This document shows positions 8,184 through 16,998 of a DNA stretch of 64,000 nucleotides, piece after piece; the first letter of the stretch is position 1; every line of letters starts with the position of its first letter. The stretch is taken from positions 248,001 to 312,000 of the forward strand of contig NZ_JAIUCZ020000008.1 in NCBI RefSeq assembly GCF_020176955.2, written 5' to 3'. The translations under genes were made by a program, and so were the position numbers. The notes beneath the pieces were generated by a model. That model did not search any database. It was not told where the DNA came from and worked only from the letters and a program-made list of their open reading frames with translations. The stretch comes from Nocardia sp. alder85J. Its GTDB lineage: Bacteria; Actinomycetota; Actinomycetes; Mycobacteriales; Mycobacteriaceae.

Positions 8184-9044
8184 TCACTTGCCCGGCGGGG
8201 CCAGGGCCGGCGTGTCGAACTTCGCCACCAGCCATTTCCCGCTGACCTTCTGCATCTCGACGGTGGCCGCCGCGGTGATGGTGTTCGGGGGTGCGTCCGG
8301 AGTCGCGGCGCTGGAGAAGCTCTGGTTGATCAGCAGCAGCACGTGGGCATCGTGGTCCGAACCGGCTTCGATGCCGCACTGGACGTCACCGGCGGTCGAG
8401 TTGACCTTCTTGTCGAGGACGGCCTTCTTCACCTGGGCGCTGGTGTCGTCGATCTGCTTCTTCCAGTCGCCGGTCGACGAATCGGAGACCAGTTTCAGGT
8501 AGTCGTCGATCCGGTCGGCGCTGAACGTGGCGAAGGCGTGGCCGAAGTCGCAGGCCGCGCGGGTCGCCGCGGCGCGGTCGTCCAAGCGGTCCTGACGGTG
8601 CTGGGCCTGGCGGTAGAGCAGGCCGACGGTCACCACGGCCGCGATCAGGACCACGGCGGCGAGGACCGCGGCGAGCAGGCGGCGGCGCCCGCGACTCGGG
8701 GCCGGATCATCGCCATCGGCAATCGCTTTCACCGTGGCGGTGTCGTCGCTCGCCGGATCGCGCACCGCCGCATCGGCATCGGCAGCGCCGATCGTCGCAG
8801 CGGCGGTCTCGGTCCCGGTTGCCTCGGTCCCGGTTGCCTCGGCCACCGCCGCGCCGGAATCGGGTTTCGCGGCCTCGGCGGAATCGGATTCCCGCGCCGC
8901 GGATGTCACCGTCGCCGCGTCGTCGTCCGCGGACTTCGCCTCCGGCGCGGTCGCCTCGGCGGCCGTCGTCGCGGATTCGGCTGTCCCCGCCACCGGTTCG
9001 GGCGCGGCGGTGGTGTCCTTCTCGTCGGCGTCATCCGTGGACAT
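8184..9044 (-). CDS. Mce-associated membrane protein (first)
   Basis: A 286-residue single-pass protein with an unusually long cytoplasmic N-terminus: about 115 residues rich in Ala, Glu, Asp and Thr, with a duplicated TEATGTE motif. It is followed by RGRRRLLAAVLAAVVLIAAVVTVGLLYRQ (stop-transfer plus membrane helix). The outer domain (AACDFGHAFATFSADRIDDYLKLVSD...) has the same NTF2-like pattern as the downstream gene, so the two are paralogues. Family knowledge: Mas proteins are accessory subunits of Mce lipid importers. It starts 140 bp after mceF and overlaps no other gene. Confidence 0.8.
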   Translation of the reverse strand: MSTDDADEKDTTAAPEPVAGTAESATTAAEATAPEAKSADDDAATVTSAARESDSAEAAKPDSGAAVAEATGTEATGTETAAATIGAADADAAVRDPASDDTATVKAIADGDDPAPSRGRRRLLAAVLAAVVLIAAVVTVGLLYRQAQHRQDRLDDRAAATRAACDFGHAFATFSADRIDDYLKLVSDSSTGDWKKQIDDTSAQVKKAVLDKKVNSTAGDVQCGIEAGSDHDAHVLLLINQSFSSAATPDAPPNTITAAATVEMQKVSGKWLVAKFDTPALAPPGK

Positions 9045-9064
9045 GAGTACCGTTCACACCTTTC

Positions 9065-9084
9065 CGATGCACCGGGATGCATCG
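9065..9084. promoter_or_regulatory. hairpin between mceF and the Mce-associated genes
   Basis: A perfect 7-bp inverted repeat (CGATGCA, 6-nt loop, TGCATCG) sits in the 140-bp gap between mceF and the first Mce-associated gene. No U-run follows on the minus strand, so it is not a classic terminator. It could stabilise or partly attenuate the downstream transcript, or be an operator. Confidence 0.35.
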
Positions 9085-9184
9085 TGTCGTCGGGTTCGGG
9101 CACCCGCGCAGGTACCGCGCCGGCACAGCTGTCGACAGCGAGTATGCCCGGTCGCCCGGAGGTCCGAGCCGGCCGCGGTATTCG

Positions 9185-10354
9185 TCACCGCACCGGGGGC
9201 AGGGTTCGCTCGTTCGGATCCGCACCGGGTGGCAGGTGCGCGCCGTTGTTCGGCACGTCGGGTCGCGGCGCGTTGACCGAGCCGCGGATCTGCTGACCCG
9301 GCGGCGGGTTGTCACAGTAGTTCCACTTCGGCATGGTGCCGTCGCCGACCACCTGCGGCGACAGCGGCGCGGTCGGATACTGGCAGAACGGCCGCGACCA
9401 GATGTCGAGAACCGTGTGGAATTCGTTGTCGTGCGCCGGAACTCCCAGCGCGTCGGCACCGAGCTCCAGCGACGGGAACAGCGCGCGCAGCGCGGGCATG
9501 CGCAACTGCGCGGCCCGGGTGATCGCCGAGAAGTTGGCGGCCAGCCGGGTGATCGGATCCGCGTTGCGGTCCAGCACCGCGCCCAGCGCCTGCAACTGCC
9601 GCGGGGACTGGTCCAGCACCTGTTGCAGTTCGTCGTTGGCGTTGTTGAACTGGTCGAACAGGGTCGCCGAATTCCGGGTCAGGGTCTCCAGATCCGGCTG
9701 CGCGTGCGAGGTGGTCTCGGAGATCGTGCGCAGATTCGCCAGCAGGTTGGTGGTCTGCGGCAGCAGTTTGTCGAGCCCGGAGCCGGCGATCGCGATGCCG
9801 TCGATCAGATTGCGCAACTGGTTCGGGCCGCCGCTGAGCGCGGTGTCGAGCTCGTTGAGGATCGTGCCGAACTTGTCCGGATCGATCTGGGCGATCAGCG
9901 CGCTGGAATTATCCAGCACCGACCACACCGGCGTAGGCGTGCTGACCTTCTCCGGATCGAACCGCACCACCGAACCGTCGGTCAGGAACGGGCCGTTGCC
10001 GGAGTTCGGCCGGAAGTCGATGTACTGCTCGCCCGCCCCGGACAGCGCCTGCACCGAGATCTTGGTGTCGCGCGAGATCTTGTACCGGCTGTCGATGCGC
10101 GCCTGCGCGGCGACGCCGGCGCCGTTGTCGGTCAGCCGCACCGAATCCACCTTGCCGATGCGGTAGCCGCGCAGGGTCACGTCGTTGCCCGGTTGCAGGC
10201 CGCCGGAGCGGTCGAGGTTCACCGTCACGGTGTAGTCGGACTGCAACGGATTCAGCCGCACCACCCGGACCAGCAGATAGGACCCGCCGACCAGCAGCGC
10301 CACCGCCAGGCCCAGGTTGGCGACCAGGATCTTGTGCCGCCCGAACCAGCTCAT
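9185..10354 (-). CDS. mceF: Mce family protein MceF
   Basis: A 389-residue MlaD/MCE protein. One N-terminal membrane helix (ILVANLGLAVALLVGGSYLLV) anchors it. The MCE domain spans about residues 38-115 (YTVTVNLDRSGGLQPGNDVTLRGYRIGKVDSVRL...), followed by a long helical needle region (about 130-310) and a proline-rich tail. In mycobacteria, six such subunits MceA-F assemble a periplasm-spanning tunnel that carries lipids to the YrbE permease. Its ATG overlaps the mceE stop as ATGA (10351-10354). It is the last of six mce genes, which fixes its name by position and by its greater tail length. Confidence 0.85.
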   Translation of the reverse strand: MSWFGRHKILVANLGLAVALLVGGSYLLVRVVRLNPLQSDYTVTVNLDRSGGLQPGNDVTLRGYRIGKVDSVRLTDNGAGVAAQARIDSRYKISRDTKISVQALSGAGEQYIDFRPNSGNGPFLTDGSVVRFDPEKVSTPTPVWSVLDNSSALIAQIDPDKFGTILNELDTALSGGPNQLRNLIDGIAIAGSGLDKLLPQTTNLLANLRTISETTSHAQPDLETLTRNSATLFDQFNNANDELQQVLDQSPRQLQALGAVLDRNADPITRLAANFSAITRAAQLRMPALRALFPSLELGADALGVPAHDNEFHTVLDIWSRPFCQYPTAPLSPQVVGDGTMPKWNYCDNPPPGQQIRGSVNAPRPDVPNNGAHLPPGADPNERTLPPVR

Positions 10355-11478
10355 CGATGCGCCCCGTTCACTCGGCCCTGCACGATCTGCAACACCTGGA
10401 CCAGGCTGCCCGCGAAGTCCTGCAGGTCGCGCAGGTCCCAGAACTTGCTGGTGCCGGGCGCGGTGAGCAGGGCGGCGTCGAGATTGGTCACGTTGACCTG
10501 CGCGGCGAGGCTGTCACCCTTGAAGGTGGCGTCCACGCCGGGGCGCAATTGGTGCAGCGAATCCATCAGGGCGCCGAAGTTGTCGCCGGTGGCCGCCAGC
10601 GCGCCCATCAGCCGGGTGGTGCTGTCGAGCAGTCCGGCGAGTTGGTCGCCGGAGGTGTTCGCGTAGTCACCGAGCGCGGCGCTGCTGCTGGACAGCTTGG
10701 TGAGCAGTTCGCCGAGATTCCGGTCGTTCTCCGCGATCGCGCCGATCATCTGCGGCAGCGAGCTCGCGACCTGGCCGAGTTCGTCGTGATGGGCCTGGAG
10801 GGTGCCGGCCAGGGTGTGGAAGCCGGCCAGCACGTCGTCGACCCGCTGCGAGTTGGCATTCAGGTTGGTGGTCACCGTGGTCAGCTGCTTCAGCAGGTCG
10901 CCGAGCTGATCGGCGCGGCCGCCGACCGCGGAGTCCAGTTCCGAGGTGAGCTTTCCGATGGCCGCGATACCACCGCCGTTGAACAGCATCGAGACCGACA
11001 TCAGCAGTTCCTCGACGGTGGCGCCCGCCGCGGTCTGCTCGATGGGCAGCGAGTCACCGTTGTGCAGCATCGGCGTACCCGGCGCGACCTGTGGCTTGGA
11101 CACCGCGACGAACACGTCGCCGAGCGGGGTGGCCTGGCGCAGTTCCGCCGTACTGCCCTTGGGCAGTTCGATGTCCTTGCGGATCCGCAGATCGACGACG
11201 GCCTGGAAATTCTTGGTCTCGATGTGCGAGACCACGCCGACGTCGGAGCCGCCGATCTTCACCTTGGCCTGGTCCGGCAGGTTCAGCGCGTTGGCGAAAT
11301 ACGCTCGTATCGTGTAGGTCTCGCCGGACTGGCCGGGTTTGGGCAGCGGCACGTTCTCGACGGTCAGGCCGCAGCCGGTGGCCGCGCCCACGGCGGCGGT
11401 GACGGCCAGCGCGACCATCGCGCGCCCGGCGCCGCGCGACCCGATGCGCCGCTGCCACCGGCTGTTTCGCTGAGTCAT
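10351..11478 (-). CDS. mceE: Mce family lipoprotein MceE
   Basis: A 375-residue MCE protein with a lipoprotein signal: a basic N-terminus, a hydrophobic core and Cys36 in AATGC as the lipidation site. The MCE domain (about 50-130: YTIRAYFANALNLPDQAKVKIGGSDVGVVSHIE) and the helical region follow. MceE subunits are the classical lipoproteins of mce operons (for example LprK). The start overlaps the mceD stop by ATGA at 11475-11478, and its stop overlaps mceF in the same way, so the operon is tightly coupled. It is anchored on the outer face of the plasma membrane as part of the lipid tunnel. Confidence 0.85.
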   Translation of the reverse strand: MTQRNSRWQRRIGSRGAGRAMVALAVTAAVGAATGCGLTVENVPLPKPGQSGETYTIRAYFANALNLPDQAKVKIGGSDVGVVSHIETKNFQAVVDLRIRKDIELPKGSTAELRQATPLGDVFVAVSKPQVAPGTPMLHNGDSLPIEQTAAGATVEELLMSVSMLFNGGGIAAIGKLTSELDSAVGGRADQLGDLLKQLTTVTTNLNANSQRVDDVLAGFHTLAGTLQAHHDELGQVASSLPQMIGAIAENDRNLGELLTKLSSSSAALGDYANTSGDQLAGLLDSTTRLMGALAATGDNFGALMDSLHQLRPGVDATFKGDSLAAQVNVTNLDAALLTAPGTSKFWDLRDLQDFAGSLVQVLQIVQGRVNGAHR

Positions 11479-12581
11479 TTGGTCATCTCCAACAGCGCGG
11501 CGGACAGTCCGAAGTCGGGGCCGAAATCCTCGATCCGGCCGGTGCGGCAGCCGTCGGCCCGCATCTGGATGCGCTCGCAGAACAGGCTCACCACCTCACC
11601 GGACAGGTCGGTGCCGAGCAGGGCGTGCAGGCGGATGTAGCCGTACTGCCGGTTCATCGAGCGGTCCATGTTCTGGAACAGCATCGGCGTCACGTCCACC
11701 ACCTCGGTGACGCCGCGGGCGTTGTCGCGCAGTTGCTGGGTCACCGCGGTCAGCCGGCCCAGGGTGTCGGCCAGTTGCTCCTGATGCTGCGACAGCGTGG
11801 TACTGGTGTTGGCCAGGAATCCGCTGAGCTGTTGCAGTGTCGCCTGCAGGCCCGGCGCCTGATCGGCCAGCAGTCCGGTCATCCGGGTGGTGCGATCGCT
11901 GAAATCGCGGACGGATTGGTCGTTCTCGGCCAGCATCGTGGTCAGGTCGTTGAGCTTGACGATGATGGTGGAGATCGCGTCCTTGTTGTCGACGCCGAGT
12001 TTCAGCGCATCGGACAGCGCGTTCAGGGTGTCGCGCATCTTCTCGCCGTTGCCGTTGAACATCGGATAAAGCACCCGGCCGGACAGCGGGCCGATACCCT
12101 CCTGTCCCGGTTGCGGTTTCAGCGCCGCCGCGAACTGGTCGATGGTCTGCAACAGGGTGTCGAGTTCCACCGGGGTGCGGGTCTGCTCGACGGTGAGATG
12201 CGCGTTGTCCGGCAGGGTCGGGCCGCCGGTCCAGCGCGGGCTCAGCTCGATGTGCCGGTCGGTGACGATCGAGGGCGAGATGAGCGCCGCCGTCACATTC
12301 TTCGGCAGCTTCACGTCCGAGTTCACGCTGAGGTGCACCTCGACGTATTCACCCTGCGGGATGATCTTGTCCACCTTGCCGACCTCGAGGCCCAGCACCG
12401 TCACCGGATTGCCCTCGAACATGCCCGCGATGTTGCGGAAATCGGCGGTCAGGTGGGTGGTCCCGCCCACCGCGTCGCGCACCGAACCCGGTAGCAGCGA
12501 ACAACTTCCGGCCAGCACCGCGGTCAGCGCGAGCAGCGCCACGCGTAGCGACCGGATCGCGAACAGTCTCCGCACCGTCAT
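11475..12581 (-). CDS. mceD: Mce family protein MceD (lipoprotein-like)
   Basis: A 368-residue MCE protein. The start at 12581 is chosen because its ATG overlaps the mceC stop as ATGA, like every other junction in the operon; a longer frame would add 19 unlikely residues. The N-terminus (MTVRRLFAIRS, hydrophobic core, AVLAGSC) looks like a lipoprotein signal with Cys27, although Ser at -1 is less usual. The MCE domain is about residues 43-120, followed by the heptad-like helical region. MceD subunits usually carry a plain membrane helix, so a second lipidated subunit next to MceE is worth noting. Confidence 0.8.
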   Translation of the reverse strand: MTVRRLFAIRSLRVALLALTAVLAGSCSLLPGSVRDAVGGTTHLTADFRNIAGMFEGNPVTVLGLEVGKVDKIIPQGEYVEVHLSVNSDVKLPKNVTAALISPSIVTDRHIELSPRWTGGPTLPDNAHLTVEQTRTPVELDTLLQTIDQFAAALKPQPGQEGIGPLSGRVLYPMFNGNGEKMRDTLNALSDALKLGVDNKDAISTIIVKLNDLTTMLAENDQSVRDFSDRTTRMTGLLADQAPGLQATLQQLSGFLANTSTTLSQHQEQLADTLGRLTAVTQQLRDNARGVTEVVDVTPMLFQNMDRSMNRQYGYIRLHALLGTDLSGEVVSLFCERIQMRADGCRTGRIEDFGPDFGLSAALLEMTK

Positions 12582-13588
12582 CCCTGACACCCCTCCGCTA
12601 CCCGCGCGAAACACAACCAGTTGTCCGGGAACAACCACGGCAGGCCGACCTCGCCGTAATTGCCGTTGCCGAAGGCGTTGTCCAGATACCGGACCGTCGG
12701 CGGCATGGTCGACAGCAGCCGGTCCAGGTTGTCCTTGTTCTTCTGCAGGCCGGTGGCCATCGTGTTCAGCTGGTCCAGGGTGCTGCCGAGCTGGTTGTCG
12801 TTCTCGGCGCCGATCGCCTGCAACTGCTTGGTCAGCGCGGCGATGTTGTCCAGCAGCTGCCGCAGCAGGCCCTGCCGCTGCATCACCCGGTTCGCGATGG
12901 CCTCGCCCTGGGTGATCACCAGCAGCACGCTGTTGCGGTTGTCGCCGAGGATCTTGGTGACCGTGTCCAGATCCTTCAGCAGGCCGTCCACCTGCTCCTT
13001 GCGGGTGTCGATGGTCTTGGCCAGCGCGCCGATGCTGTCCAGCGACTGGGCGGTCAGCTGCGCGTTGCCGCCGAGCTGCTGGTTGATCACGTTCAACGAT
13101 TCGGCCAGTTTGGCGGTGTCCAGCGCCTCGAAGCGCGGGGTGCCCTCCTGGATGACATCGGCCAGGTTGTACGGCACGGAGGTGTTGTTCTTCGGGATCC
13201 GATGTCCCTTCAGACCTTTGCCGTCGCCGGGATCGAGATCGATGTAGTGGGCGCCGAGCAGCGTGGCCAGCTTGATGGTGGCGTGCGCGTCGTCGCCGAG
13301 CTTCACGTCGTCGTTCACCCGGAGGGTGAGCAGCACGTGGTCGCCCTCCAGTTGCGCGGCGCTCACACTGCCCACCGGCACGCCCGCGACGTTCACCTTG
13401 TCGCCGGTGCGCACGCCCGCGGTCTGCGCGAATTCGGCGTACACCTGCTGGTTTCCGATGCCGAGCCGACTCCAGGAGGTCGAGACGATCAGCAGGACGA
13501 CGATCAGCAGCGCACCGCCCATGCCCAGCCAGAAGAACCGGTTGTTGTCGAAACGCCTGCGCATCCGTGTCCCGAAGCTCGTGGTCAT
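12578..13588 (-). CDS. mceC: Mce family protein MceC
   Basis: A 336-residue MCE protein. Residues about 15-38 (FFWLGMGGALLIVVLLIVSTSW) form the single membrane helix. The MCE domain follows (QVYAEFAQTAGVRTGDKVNVAGVPVGSVSAAQLEGDHVLLTLRV), then the helical stretch and a short Cys-containing C-terminus. The ATG at 13588 overlaps the mceB stop as ATGA; an ATG at 13597 would add three residues. It acts as one of six subunits of the lipid-transfer tunnel. Confidence 0.85.
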   Translation of the reverse strand: MTTSFGTRMRRRFDNNRFFWLGMGGALLIVVLLIVSTSWSRLGIGNQQVYAEFAQTAGVRTGDKVNVAGVPVGSVSAAQLEGDHVLLTLRVNDDVKLGDDAHATIKLATLLGAHYIDLDPGDGKGLKGHRIPKNNTSVPYNLADVIQEGTPRFEALDTAKLAESLNVINQQLGGNAQLTAQSLDSIGALAKTIDTRKEQVDGLLKDLDTVTKILGDNRNSVLLVITQGEAIANRVMQRQGLLRQLLDNIAALTKQLQAIGAENDNQLGSTLDQLNTMATGLQKNKDNLDRLLSTMPPTVRYLDNAFGNGNYGEVGLPWLFPDNWLCFARVAEGCQG

Positions 13589-14628
13589 GGCCGGCACACC
13601 GCCGACTGGGAGGTGCCGCCGATCTGCGAGAACAGCCCGCGCGGGAACAACACCCCGTAGAGCGAGACGTCCAGGCGGCAGATGTAGGCGTTGGCGTAGG
13701 CGCCCTCGGAGGTGAAGCGCCCGGCGTCCGACAGGATCGACGGCAGGTCGATCGCGGCCTGATCGAGTTTGGCGCCGTTGGCCAGCAACAGGGTCAGCGC
13801 GTCGGTGGTGGCGTTCTGGGTGTCGGCCAGCTTGGACCGGATGCCGCCCACCATCGTCACCAGCGCGCCGGTGGCGTCGGCGATCTGCACGGTCGACTGC
13901 TGCAACGACTGACCCTGTTCGTACAGCCCGCCGATCAGCGCCCGGGTCTGGGTCACCAGGGTCTCCAGTTCGTCACCCCGCTTGGCCAGGCCCGCCATCA
14001 CGCCGGAGAGGTTGGTGATCACATCGGTCAGGATGGCGTCGCGGCGCTGGAAGTCGGTCGCCAGCGCGGCCGCCTGGGTGATGAAGGCGCTCAACGAGAC
14101 CCCGTCGCCCTGCAACGCCTGGATCAGCGTGGTGGACAGGTCGTTGACCTGCTGTGGATTCAGCACCTGGAACAGCGGCTGGAATCCGTTGAGCAGACCG
14201 GAGATGTCGAACGACGGCTCGGTGTGGTCGATCGGGATGCTGCCCTTGTCGTGCAGCGGCGTGGCCGGGCCCTTGTCGCCCGGATCCAGCGCCAGATACC
14301 GCTGACCGATCAGATTCTGGTACCGCACCAGGGCTTTCGTCGTGCCGTACAGCGTCTGGTCGCGCTGCACCACGAAGGTGACCTTGGCGACGGTGCGCCC
14401 GGCCTTCGCGTCGTGGCCGAGCTCGATCTTCTCGACCTTGCCGACCCGCACCCCGGCCATCCGCACGTCGTCGTTCACCCGCAACCCGAGCACGTCGGTG
14501 AAGGTGGCGCTGTAGCTGCTGGTGGCCCCGGAGACGCTGCGCGCCAAGGTGTTCCACACCACGGCGATGACCAGGACCGAGACGATCGCGAACAGGCCGA
14601 ACCCGATCAGCGGTTTGCGAATACTCAT
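13585..14628 (-). CDS. mceB: Mce family protein MceB
   Basis: A 347-residue MCE protein beginning MSIRKPLIGFGLFAIVSVLVIAVVWNTLA, a typical MceB anchor. The MCE domain (about 38-120: YSATFTDVLGLRVNDDVRMAGVRVGKVEKIELG) is followed by the conserved helical region and an AYICRLDVSLYGVLFPRG...AVCRP tail with paired cysteines characteristic of MceB. Its start overlaps the mceA stop (ATGA, 14625-14628). A much longer frame extends upstream of this ATG, but it lies antiparallel over mceA code and is rejected. Confidence 0.85.
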   Translation of the reverse strand: MSIRKPLIGFGLFAIVSVLVIAVVWNTLARSVSGATSSYSATFTDVLGLRVNDDVRMAGVRVGKVEKIELGHDAKAGRTVAKVTFVVQRDQTLYGTTKALVRYQNLIGQRYLALDPGDKGPATPLHDKGSIPIDHTEPSFDISGLLNGFQPLFQVLNPQQVNDLSTTLIQALQGDGVSLSAFITQAAALATDFQRRDAILTDVITNLSGVMAGLAKRGDELETLVTQTRALIGGLYEQGQSLQQSTVQIADATGALVTMVGGIRSKLADTQNATTDALTLLLANGAKLDQAAIDLPSILSDAGRFTSEGAYANAYICRLDVSLYGVLFPRGLFSQIGGTSQSAVCRP

Positions 14629-16121
14629 CGATCGGTACCGCCCTCGGTGACTCGCAACTGCCCGCCCTCCAGGCTCGACCGCAGCAGCAGATATTCGACC
14701 GCGGTCGGGCGGCGGCCGAGCAGGCGTTCCAGGGCCGCGTCGCCGGTGTAGGAGATCGCTCCGGCGTGCGCCGCCGGTGGCGGCCCGGCCGGATCCGGGT
14801 CGGGTGCGGCGGCCGGCGGCTGCGGCGCGGGCGCCGGGACGGGCGCCATGCCGGGCAGCCCGGCGAGCAGGCCCGCCAGCGGGGTGCCCGCGAGCGGATT
14901 CGGCGCCACCGCACCGGCGGCCGGGGCGGCGGGCCGGGGTCCGGCGGTCAGGATGTCGGGCAGCCCCGGAATCGGCACCACCGGCGGCAGGCCCTTGGCC
15001 GCGTCCAGCGCCCGCGGCTTCAGCGCGTCGGGCAGGTAGCCGGGATCGGCGACCGCCGGGGCGGTGGCGCAGCTCGGTCCGGCGAGGTCGCCGTAGTGGG
15101 GGCAGTCGGCCACCGTGTACGGATCCCAGGGTGTGAAGGTCACCCCGGCGTTCCACACCATCTGATGCTGCGGTCCCCAGCTGAAGACCGTCTGCAACTG
15201 CCGGGTGGACCGGTTCAGGTTGACGATGGTGCCGGTGATCGCGCTCGGATCCGCGGCCAGCGCGCCGAACATGTCGCCGATACCGGCCGTGATCTGCTTG
15301 CCCACATCGGGATTCGCGGCGAACAGCGCGTTCACCGAGTCGGCGGTGCCGCTCGCGCCGGTGATCAGCGCGACCAGCTGGCCGCGCTTGTCGGCGATGG
15401 TCTGCGCCGTCCGCACCGAACCGGCCAGCACGTCCATCAGGTCCGGGGCCGAGGTGTTCAGCGCGCGCAGCGATCCGGAGAGATCGTCGAACAGCGCGGC
15501 CTCGTCGGGCACCGCGGCGCGGGCCTGCACCAGCCAGTCGTCCAGGCGCTGCACGGTGGAACCGGGCGGGCGGCCGTTGCCGTCCAGGGCGTAGGTCAGG
15601 GTGGTCAGCGAGCGGCCGAATTTGATCGGGTCGATCTTGTCGAGGATGTTGCGGACCGTGGTCAGGGTGTCCTGCAACGCGATCGTGCCCTCGCTGTGGT
15701 CCTCGCCGATCTGCGACCCCGCGCGCAGGTGCTCGCCGTCGGGGCCGTTGTAGACCAGTTCGACCGAGGTGACGGCGAACAGGTTGCTCGGCACCACCCG
15801 GGCGGTCACGTTGGCGGGCACGCCGTCGACATATTCCGGGCGCATCTCGATGTGCACCTGTTGCAGTTCGCCTTTCGCGGCGACCGAGACGTCCTTCACC
15901 GCGCCCACCAGCACGCCGCGGAACTTCACGTCGGCGTTCTCGGGCAGGCCGTCACCGGTGGTGGTGAGTTCGGCGGTGACGTCCACCGCGGGATGCATCA
16001 CCCAGCCCTTGTAGCGGGCCAGCAGGAAACCCAGGATCACCGCGAACACCGCCAGGCCGGCCACCCCGGCGAGGAGCAACTGGCGAATGGTCGGGCCGCG
16101 GCCGCTCGGATCGATGATCAT
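14625..16121 (-). CDS. mceA: Mce family protein MceA
   Basis: A 498-residue MCE protein, the first of the six. An N-terminal membrane helix (LLLAGVAGLAVFAVILGFLLA) precedes the MCE domain (about 47-125: VDVTAELTTTGDGLPENADVKFRGVLVGAVKDV). The helical domain and the MceA-type segment with WNAGVTFTPWDPYTVADCPHYGDL follow. The C-terminus (about 370-460) is Pro/Ala-rich, as in many MceA/MceF tails. ATG 16121 lies 9 nt after the yrbEB stop. It works with YrbEA/B and an ATPase (MceG/Mkl) encoded elsewhere to import lipids such as sterols or fatty acids; the substrate cannot be read from sequence. Confidence 0.85.
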   Translation of the reverse strand: MIIDPSGRGPTIRQLLLAGVAGLAVFAVILGFLLARYKGWVMHPAVDVTAELTTTGDGLPENADVKFRGVLVGAVKDVSVAAKGELQQVHIEMRPEYVDGVPANVTARVVPSNLFAVTSVELVYNGPDGEHLRAGSQIGEDHSEGTIALQDTLTTVRNILDKIDPIKFGRSLTTLTYALDGNGRPPGSTVQRLDDWLVQARAAVPDEAALFDDLSGSLRALNTSAPDLMDVLAGSVRTAQTIADKRGQLVALITGASGTADSVNALFAANPDVGKQITAGIGDMFGALAADPSAITGTIVNLNRSTRQLQTVFSWGPQHQMVWNAGVTFTPWDPYTVADCPHYGDLAGPSCATAPAVADPGYLPDALKPRALDAAKGLPPVVPIPGLPDILTAGPRPAAPAAGAVAPNPLAGTPLAGLLAGLPGMAPVPAPAPQPPAAAPDPDPAGPPPAAHAGAISYTGDAALERLLGRRPTAVEYLLLRSSLEGGQLRVTEGGTDR

Positions 16122-16130
16122 GCCCGCCGC

Positions 16131-16994
16131 CTATCCCGAGATCCTGATCCCGGGGTTGACGCCCCAGACCGCCAGCGTGATGAACAGATCGGCGAAGACC
16201 ACCGCGATGATGCAGAACTTGATCGCCCGGCCGGCCGCGACGCCCACGCCCTCCGGGCCGCCGGAGGCGAAGAAGCCGTAGTAGCACTGGATGAACGTCG
16301 TGATCGCCACGAACACCAGGGCTTTCAGCAGCGACCAGAGCACGTCCTGCGGAATCAGGAACTGGTAGAAGTAGTGCTGGAAGGTGCCGGTGGCGGTGCC
16401 GCCGATCAGCGAGACCGTGGCCGCACAGGACAGGTAGGCGAACGGCAGCGCCAGGCAGTACAGCGGGATGATCGCGATCATCGCGGCGATCATCCGGGTG
16501 CTCACCAGATACGGCAGCGGCCGGATGGCCACCGACTCCAGCGCGTCGATCTCCTCGGAGATGCGCATGGCGCCCAGCTGCGCGGTGAACCGGCAGCCCG
16601 CCTGCGCCGCGAAGGCCAGCGTGGCGAGCATCGGACCCAGCTCGCGGGTGGTGGCGAAGGCGGAGATGGCACCGGTGATCGGGCTGAGCCCCAGCAGGTT
16701 CAGCGAGTTGTAGCCCTGGATGCCGACGGTCATCCCACCGAACGCGGACAGGATCAGCACGATGCCGATGGTGCCGCCGCCGACGATGAGATTGCCGTTG
16801 CCCCAGGTGACATCGGACAGCAGCCGCCAGATCTCCTTCGGATACTGCTTGAACGCCATCGGCATCGAGCCGATCGAACGCAGGAAGAAGTACACCTGGT
16901 GGCCGATGCGGGCCAGCCAGTCCCGGGGCGCCGTGGCGGTCGCCCGGAACCGCTCGAGGGGCCGCAGCAGAGGCGGCACATAGGTCGACGACAC
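16131..16994 (-). CDS. yrbEB: YrbE/MlaE-family permease YrbEB
   Basis: A 287-residue MlaE-type permease with five to six membrane helices and the conserved cytoplasmic coupling segment EEIDALESVAIRPLPYLVSTR, which contacts the ABC ATPase. It begins with the short amphipathic N-terminal helix typical of YrbE. The GTG at 16994 is chosen (VSSTYVPPLLRPLERF): it lies 4 nt after the yrbEA stop and gives the usual family length; an upstream in-frame start would overlap yrbEA. It forms the permease dimer with YrbEA at the base of the Mce complex. Confidence 0.85.
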   Translation of the reverse strand: MSSTYVPPLLRPLERFRATATAPRDWLARIGHQVYFFLRSIGSMPMAFKQYPKEIWRLLSDVTWGNGNLIVGGGTIGIVLILSAFGGMTVGIQGYNSLNLLGLSPITGAISAFATTRELGPMLATLAFAAQAGCRFTAQLGAMRISEEIDALESVAIRPLPYLVSTRMIAAMIAIIPLYCLALPFAYLSCAATVSLIGGTATGTFQHYFYQFLIPQDVLWSLLKALVFVAITTFIQCYYGFFASGGPEGVGVAAGRAIKFCIIAVVFADLFITLAVWGVNPGIRISG

Positions 16995-16998
16995 CGGA

